From positions 308,501-372,500 of the forward strand of contig JAMWET010000945.1 in assembly GCA_024036415.1 (NCBI GenBank): a stretch of 64,000 nt of DNA. Reading direction: 5' to 3'. Numbering within the stretch: position 1 is the stretch's first letter; each line of letters starts with the position of its first letter. The notes below the pieces were generated by a model. The model was not told the origin of the DNA. It ran no database searches and saw only the letters and a program-made list of their open reading frames with translations. Positions 57,401-64,000 of this stretch are shown piece after piece. The stretch is from Prochilodus magdalenae (lineage: Eukaryota; Chordata; Actinopteri; Characiformes; Prochilodontidae). The translations under genes and the position numbers were made by a program.

Positions 57401-59605
57401 CAAGCATTAGTCAACAACCAACCACAACTGCTACGCATTCATGTCCACACTGTTCAGGATTATGTCAGTCATGTATTGGCATATTCTCCTATCTGCTGAT
57501 TTATCAATGAGCAACCCTGCGGAGGACAGTCATACTCGACTTGACTGACCCCAGCACAAGACCTGCAGAGCTCCACAGTGTCAGGGAGGTTGGCAGAACA
57601 CTTGTTCACAAGATAGTGGACACATGGTTAGTAGAAACAGAGTAGATTCCAGTGTATTCAAGGTAAAGCTGCTGAAGTGCCAGGAAGACAGATTCAATCA
57701 AGACAGTAAGAGCTAGATCAACAATGAAGGCTTGATTAGGATCAGGGGAAAAACTCAAGAGCTGAGACAGGTATGGCATTATAGTTGTGATCAGTAGGAC
57801 TTTCTGTGAAATACATAAAAAGCTTAATGTTGCCTCCAGAGGATGAAAAGCTATCAAATGAGTGAAGACAGAAGGCTAGAGATTCTAGGAGCTGTGGGCA
57901 ATGAGGCTATTAAAGGGGCTGGGGCATTGTACAACAGTGAGAGGGACCAAACCAGAAGCACAAGAAGAAATACACAGAGGGCAGTGTGAAGAGTTAAGTT
58001 GTAGAGAGGTGCTCACAGTGGCAGGAACACATGTAATGGCCTGACCTGAAGCACAGACAGAAAAAGAACAGGAAAGATAAAACGGAGGACAAAGCCACAT
58101 CCTCATACATCATACCCTGGTTTGGTCAGGACTGTACTATGGTTTGGAGCTGAGACAGAAGGACCAAAGACAGGGAATTGTGACTGGAGAGCTGGGGAGC
58201 TAACTTTCTGTTTTCGCCATGTCCACTGAAGCGACCATAGTTGCACCCAGGATGGGAAATACCCAGGATGGGAGGAAAATGCCTGGATGATGGGGTCACA
58301 CCAGCCAATTAATACTTGTTTGTGAAAAGAAGGAAGGACAGGAATCACACAACGTCGCACACACCCAACTCAACCACAGAGAGACTGATATTCACTCAGA
58401 GCAATCTAAAACACTTCATTTGGAAATACCTCAGAGCAGTATTTACAGGTCAGTAGAAGGCAAAATTGTGAACGTAAATTGCAGAAGCTACGACACTAAC
58501 ACTATTCCAACACTAGCTACTTAAGAGGACATCAACATATGAACCCAAATGCATCCGACTCAGTTTTTCTTTAAATTCATGTTCACCCCTAATAATTCAT
58601 GGTCATGTTGACACAGCTTTCAGCTAGTTTACTGCTGAAACAGCATTAACGATTTCCTGAAAATAATTTTTGACTTTGTTTAGTGAGGCTTAGTGGGGCC
58701 ACTAACATTATTAATGGCCCCATCTGCAAACCCCAATAAAAATCTGCATGTAACTGTAATTCCATTTGTCTGTTCCTAATTGTTCATCACATTAGTTGTA
58801 AAGTATTCCCATTTAAACATCTTTCCCACTGAGAACCCGGAGAACCGTAAACAAATTTAAACAATAATGTATACTTTGGGTCAAGTGTATCACTAGAGGC
58901 TCATGAATAGGTGGGCTAATCCTGGATTATGTGTGTGGTGAAGGGGTATGGTCTTCTACAACAATTTATTTTGAACAGCCCCAAAAACTGCTATTTGGTC
59001 AATTCTCCGGGATGTAAGTTGTAAATCTCTGCTGTCTCAGAAAAGTGGCAGCTCACTCCTGTGTTTCCCTGAGAGCCATAATATAGAGCTCACTGTAACT
59101 TAATCTGGTAAATTGGGTGTAGTAACTAGTAACTGAGATAAAGTGAACACACCATAAACTGGGAAACATCTTTTTGTATTTGCTGTGAGGAACAAGAAGG
59201 AATTTCCAAATAAAACCTGAGTAATCTGGTTGAAGTATAGATGCAGGACAGGTGCTGGAGGGTGAGGCAGCACGCAGCCAACAAGTATGTAGAGGGAAGG
59301 CTGTAGTTGCATTCTCCAGCTGACTTTGACTGCTGTGGCATTAAACTTCTTACAGGCACCACATCACAAAACCAGCATTTTTATTTCCATCAAAATATAC
59401 CATTCAGTCTTCATTCCAGATAGACAAAGGGAAACTAAACTGCAAAACCTGTATTTCACAAAGAAATGTACATATATCTCTGCCTGTTCAGCCAACAAAG
59501 TCCTAGTCGTACCAGTCATGCTATAGTTGTGGTAAAGTTCATGTTTTGGAAGAGGAAGTTGTGTCATTGTATTTTCCTCTATCCTCACACTATGTGGCTT
59601 TAATG
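57401..59605. other. Unique DNA, no gene seen
   Basis: A/G-rich on the plus strand from 57850 to 58350. Minus-strand frames up to 85 codons have no recognised domain. Confidence 0.35.
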
Positions 59606-59949
59606 TGTCATGCCTGCTGGTTCTCCTCTCACCTCTGATCTCCTGGACTCCATTGCCCATAACCCACCACCTGATGTCACATGTCCATCCTTGCCCAATC
59701 ACACCCTGAATACTGATTATGCACCTGACATGAATTAGTCTGTTTGTGATATACTTCTCTCTCACACTGACTCACTGTGAAGTATTAACACTCTATCTGG
59801 TTGATCTTGTTACTCTGGCTTTGACTCTGTTTTGATTCTCTGGTTTACTCCTCTTGTTTATCCCCTTTGGTACCTCTGCCTGGTCTGATTGTCTGATTGG
59901 TTTGACCCTTGCCTGTGTATTGACTCTGACTCAGTTCAGCCCTTCATTG
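59606..59949 (+). repeat. LTR-like dispersed repeat, copy 3, cut by a Tc1 element
   Basis: Starts tgtcatgcctgctggttctc and runs through ttgactctgttttgattctc and ggtctgattgtctg words, the inverse of copies 1 and 2. It stops where the Tc1 end begins at 59952. Confidence 0.6.
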
Positions 59950-59951
59950 TA

Positions 59952-60660
59952 CACTGCTCAAAAAAATTAAGGGAACACTTAAACAATACAATATAACTCC
60001 AAGTAAATCAAACGTCTGTGAAATCAAACTGTCCACTTAGTAAGCAACGCTGATTGACAATCAGTTTCACATGCTGTTGTGCAAATGGAAAAGATAACAG
60101 GTGGAAATCATTGGCAATTAGCAAAACACTCAATAAAGGAGTGGTTCTGCAGGTGGGGACCACAGACCACTTCTCAGTACCTATACTTTCTGGCTGATGT
60201 TTTGGTCACTTTTGAATGTTGGTGGCGCTTTCACACTCGTGGTAGCATGAGATGGACTCTACAACCCACACAAGTGGCTCAGGTAGTGCAGCTGATCCAG
60301 GATGGCACATCATTGCGAGCTGTGGCAAGAAGGTTTGCTGTGTCCAGAGCCTGGAGGCACTACCAGGAGACAGGCCAGTACACCATGAGACATGGAGGAG
60401 GCCGTAGGAGGGCAACAACCCAGCAGTAGGACCGCTACCTCCACCTTTGTGCAAGGAGGAACGGGAGGAGCACTGCCAGAGCCCTGCAAAATGACCTCCA
60501 GCAGGCCACAAATGTGCATGTGTGTGCACAAACGGTTAGAAACCAACTCCGTGTGCTCACAGCCCAACACCGTGCAGGACGCTTGACATTTGCCAGAGAA
60601 CATCAGGATTGGCAAATTCGCCACTGGCGCCCTGTGCTCTTCACAGATCGTCACATAAAG
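59952..60660 (+). mobile_element. Tc1-like element, 5' part only (family E)
   Basis: The left terminal repeat starts cactgctcaaaaaaattaag after a TA (59950-59951). The plus strand encodes a transposase N-terminal half. [20 protein letters not shown] and [19 protein letters not shown] form the helix-turn-helix region (60257-60377), then [11 protein letters not shown] and an early stop at 60427. [20 protein letters not shown] and [20 protein letters not shown] follow, ending at the first catalytic Asp. The catalytic core and right end are absent. Small deletions are also visible near 60340 and 60550. Confidence 0.85.
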
Positions 60661-62524
60661 TGATGTACAAGACTATGTGAACTGAATGTTCATTCCTTAG
60701 TAGACTGTCTCTTTAGTCAAATGAAAACTTTTCTGTAGGTTATCTCCATAGGGTTGTTCTAAACAGAAAGTGTTTCATTTATAAGCCTGTGTTTACACTG
60801 AGCCACTAAACTCTCTCCCACTGTCAGTTCTACATTTAAACTGCAGATCAGAGGTGTCATATCAAAGTATGTGGGCACTGCATTATTGCTACTGCTTTAA
60901 TGCACTGGGTCTTTTTTTATATCAAAAAGGATTGTGAAAGAATTCTGTCTTGTGTCATCACTGACATCAGAGCTAGCCTTTAATGCCAACATGAGAAATA
61001 TCTTTTAGATTGAGTCTAGAAGATTCTATAAAGCAGGGACAAACCAAAAGACTGTAGCTTTGCATGATAAGGAATCTGAATTCAGTAGCTTTATGCAAGA
61101 GTTCTCACTGTGCTAGGAACATTCATTCACTTGGGGCAATGAAATAAAGATAAGCCAAGTATATTTTCATGCTTCTATTCATACATGTGTCAAAAGTCTG
61201 GCATACTGCTTCATCTCTTCATCATTTCCCGTTAATGTTCTTCAATCTTTCCATCATTTCCATTAATTTTTAAAATGTCAGATGAATGAGATACAGGGAA
61301 CATTGTTAGTCTCCTCGCCCTGACAAGGGACGCCAAGGAAAAATGGTGGGTAATATATAATGTCTATATGCATAACTCAGCGATTCTCTTTTATCCAGAA
61401 TTGATGAAGAATAAAACTCAGTTGGGTCTTAGTCATCTTAAAGATTCAAATGACCCAAGGGAAACAGCTCTGCCCTCATGCTGACCCACAGAGATGACTC
61501 ATTTGTGAGGCTCATAATGCATTCAGAGGAGGAGACGTGTTGGTACACCCATGGATAAGCACAGCTTGGGTGCTGCCAGGGCTGCAGGTGGTGTGTTTCC
61601 GTACAGCCGTCAGCAGAGTGTCATTCTCACCACAGGAATGGGGGGTGAGCGAGGGATATGATCCAGACCCTGTCAACAGTGAGTTTCTGAGGCATACTTG
61701 ATATAAGTGATGTAAAAAGCCACATCATATGATTTATAAACTGGTCATATTACAATTGTGCCTAAATATTTACCCTTCCTTTTGGATGCCTCAAGAGGAT
61801 GATGAGTATGATGGTGATGATGATGAGGATGATGGTGTACAGCAGGACTGTTCAAAAAGTAGTCTTGGGCCCAATTTGTCTTATTTCAATTTATCAGTGA
61901 CCCCACTGAGCCTGACCGTTAATTAGAAATAATAGGATATGATATCTGCTCACACTTACACTCACACTTATCTTTCCAATTCTCCCAGGACAGTTCCAGT
62001 CACAATTACTTTCACTTGGTGTTCTCTGAGAGTGTAAATTGTCTTCTATTTCTCTAATTTTGGATCATTTTGCTGATTTTCTCCACTGTCGCACCCTGCT
62101 ACATGAAGCTGCTAGATGAAACCGCTTCGTAATCAATGTCAAAGTCGATATAGTGGATTGCTGCTATAGTGTGTACTATGGGAGCTGTTGCTGAGGTCAC
62201 CTAGACCTTACCTAGAAAACCCTGCTGCCTGACAACAAGAGAGACTCCAGCACCTTGTGCGACCCAGGAGTATAAGTAGCCAAAGAATGAATGAATAAAT
62301 GACTAAATAAATGGATCTATAGCCACCAATCTCAAATTCCAACACTCCTATGGCCCACTGGTATCTGTCTAAAACCCCAACTATAGGCTCCTTTACTTTC
62401 AGAATATGGATATTGTGAGTGGGGTGGTTATATGCTTTCAGTACCTTTACATAAGGAACATATTCCTACTTTTTTAGATTCCAAGATCTTTCAATACCAT
62501 ATATTAGTAATGGGACCTTAGATA
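60661..62524. other. Unique DNA, no gene seen
   Basis: Includes an imperfect (GAT)n stretch at 61797-61838. It is read in one frame as an acidic DDEYDGDDDEDDG run, probably a simple repeat and not an exon. Confidence 0.35.
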
Positions 62525-63060
62525 AGCAAAATTAGTCACCTTGCATGTTTAAAGTGGTAGTAATTTCAGGCTCCTGCATATGAAATTGTTAGAGGACGAG
62601 GGGGTAATAAAGTGTGTGGAATGGGATTAATAGATTGAGAAATGTTGGTACAGTGCAGTGAATTGATAGATTCAGTGTGTGGAAGATGGCTCCAAAGCAG
62701 ATGCTGATGATTGAAAAGAAAGGAATGGTTGCAATTGGGTCTTGTCATAGACCATAGTGTGAAGAAAGTAGCTGAATCTGCAGGTGTATGGAAGTATACA
62801 GTCATACAGATCTACCAACAGTGGCTAAAATCCCAGTCTACAGGAAACTCTCCTCAGAATTGTGCCAGAAAAGGCAATCACCAAATCTGGCCCAACTGTA
62901 CAATTTTTTGAGTGTCTGAACATTGATGTGGCCTACATCCAGAAATTCATCCTGTCCATCCCAAAACAGATAGCAGCTGTTGTGGAGGTTTTATATCCCA
63001 TTAAGTGCATTTCAGTCACAGGTGACTTTTTCGAAAAAGTGAGGTTGAAAAAAAAAAAAT
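62525..63060 (+). pseudogene. Tc1-like relic with readable helix-turn-helix region (family F)
   Basis: The plus-strand frame at 62711-62911 reads HSVKKVAESAGVWKYTVIQI and YQQWLKSQSTGNSPQNC, the helix-turn-helix and following linker of a Tc1 transposase. The catalytic domain is deleted. The sequence passes to a 3' segment (aacattgatgtggcctacat) also present at 26.75 kb, and the left flank is shared with 26.66 kb. Confidence 0.65.
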
Positions 63061-64000
63061 GTTCCACAGGAACACAGAGTTTCATAGGCTGAGCCTTATC
63101 TCAGCCATTCCCCAAGAGCAGGAAGTGAGACTGCATACCTACTAGATCTCATTGTTCTGAAGCACATGGTCCCCACTGTTTGATCGTGAGTTGATAACAT
63201 TATATACTGTCACTATTCAAACAGCTATCCTTAGGATTTTAAATAAAACTGATATGATGTAATTGATTAGATCAAATGTAATCACTATCGATATCTCACT
63301 ATAAAGAGTCACAACCAAAACATTTTGTAAAGGTTTAGTAGGTTTAGGCTTGTTTTGATAGTGTCACAATGGAATGTTCAATGATTTGTTTGGAATTAAT
63401 GTAATTAAGCTATGGATTCACTCAAAGTAAAAGGGTTGTAGTCTAAAGTCCAAGTCAGTTAACAGTCCAAAATGTATTTTGAGCTCTTGACTTTGAGTCA
63501 GTTTGGTAGGATGGTCCATATAGAATGGACTGCAAAAAAAAACAAGTCCATATGAAACGTCCCTGCAGCACATTTATCGGCAGTGTCACGGGAGACACGG
63601 CACACTTCTTCACACATCCTTATCCTATTTAATTCCATTTCCTGTCTCACTAAGCTAACACCCAGATAAATCTTCATTCCTGATGGAAACTGTAATACCA
63701 TAAAGTTAGCTTGATAGGGCCGGTGAAGAGTTTTCACAGGTCAAATTGGTCTCTCCGGTGGCAGTGTGACTATTTAGCTGACCATGTGGACAGTGACTTG
63801 AAGCAGAGAGAGGAAGTTTTAATGCACTCTTGTACAGCATCCTGACATCACCGTGATCCAGCACGCTTCTCCAGTGTGGGTTGCGTGCACAGAATGGAGA
63901 AGCATCCGTGTGAATCAGTAGCTTGCTGAGTCCTGTCGTCAAGAAGAATAAATCATAAGTGGCTCCCAGTGCTGTTTGCTGAGAGCCCTAACAGGTACGG
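63061..64000. other. Unique DNA, no gene seen
   Basis: No coding domain or repeat was recognised to the window end. Confidence 0.35.

Noticed and set aside
61797..61838. Acidic DDEYDGDDDEDDG stretch as part of a protein
   Set aside because: It is an imperfect (GAT)n simple repeat inside a short frame.

Overview
The window reads as teleost fish nuclear DNA from an intergenic or deep-intronic stretch. The evidence is a very high density of Tc1/mariner-like transposon relics of several families that I recognise as fish-typical, LINE tails ending in ATTAG-type repeats, tRNA-derived SINE fragments, hAT-type and other MITEs, and many GATA, CT, AT and TG microsatellites. Nothing resembles bacterial operons, rRNA, intact tRNA genes or CRISPR. 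An otophysan fish is a guess only. I found no host gene that I can name. The longest genuine coding-type frames belong to transposable elements: a Tc1 transposase at about 29.2-30.2 kb and a LINE reverse transcriptase fragment at about 40.0-40.9 kb.

Layout. 0-5 kb: a hAT-type MITE, Tc1 fragments on both strands, and a nest in which a minus-strand Tc1 element (about 1.9-4.65 kb) is interrupted by a Tc1 fragment (2.19-2.64 kb) and a second, end-to-end Tc1 relic (3.19-4.27 kb). 4.67-5.25 kb: a pyrimidine-rich tract holding a perfect 53-bp inverted repeat. 5.2-19 kb: mostly unique DNA with a short MITE (6.95-7.20 kb), Tc1 fragments (7.6, 11.1, 16.8 kb), an LTR-like repeat (13.7 kb), a (GATA)n array (15.9 kb) and LINE 3' ends. 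19.8-20.4 kb: a stretch with an unusually open frame. 21.6-23.3 kb: a 25-copy minisatellite with a 68-bp unit and higher-order structure. 25-27 kb: a hAT-type MITE and Tc1 relics. 28.87-30.46 kb: a well-preserved Tc1 element. 32.46-34.17 kb: a decayed Tc1 with long terminal inverted repeats. 38.36-38.95 kb: a pyrimidine tract. 39.97-40.88 kb: a 5'-truncated LINE with an 11-bp target duplication. 41-46 kb: LINE 3' end and unique DNA, including a perfect RFX-type X-box palindrome. 46-51 kb: AT microsatellite, Tc1 fragments, a 488-bp TA-flanked MITE and an LTR-like repeat. 51-64 kb: unique DNA, SINE fragments, a LINE relic and two more Tc1 relics.

The elements do not work together as a pathway. 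The window is best read as successive transposon insertion and decay around islands of unique, possibly regulatory, DNA. The observations most worth checking are the 53-bp perfect palindrome, the higher-order minisatellite, a Tc1 fragment flanked by long (not TA) duplications, a perfect 55-bp inverted duplication 3.7 kb apart, two X-box palindromes, and an open frame near 20 kb that could hide an exon. Family assignments rest on recognition by eye, without any database search.
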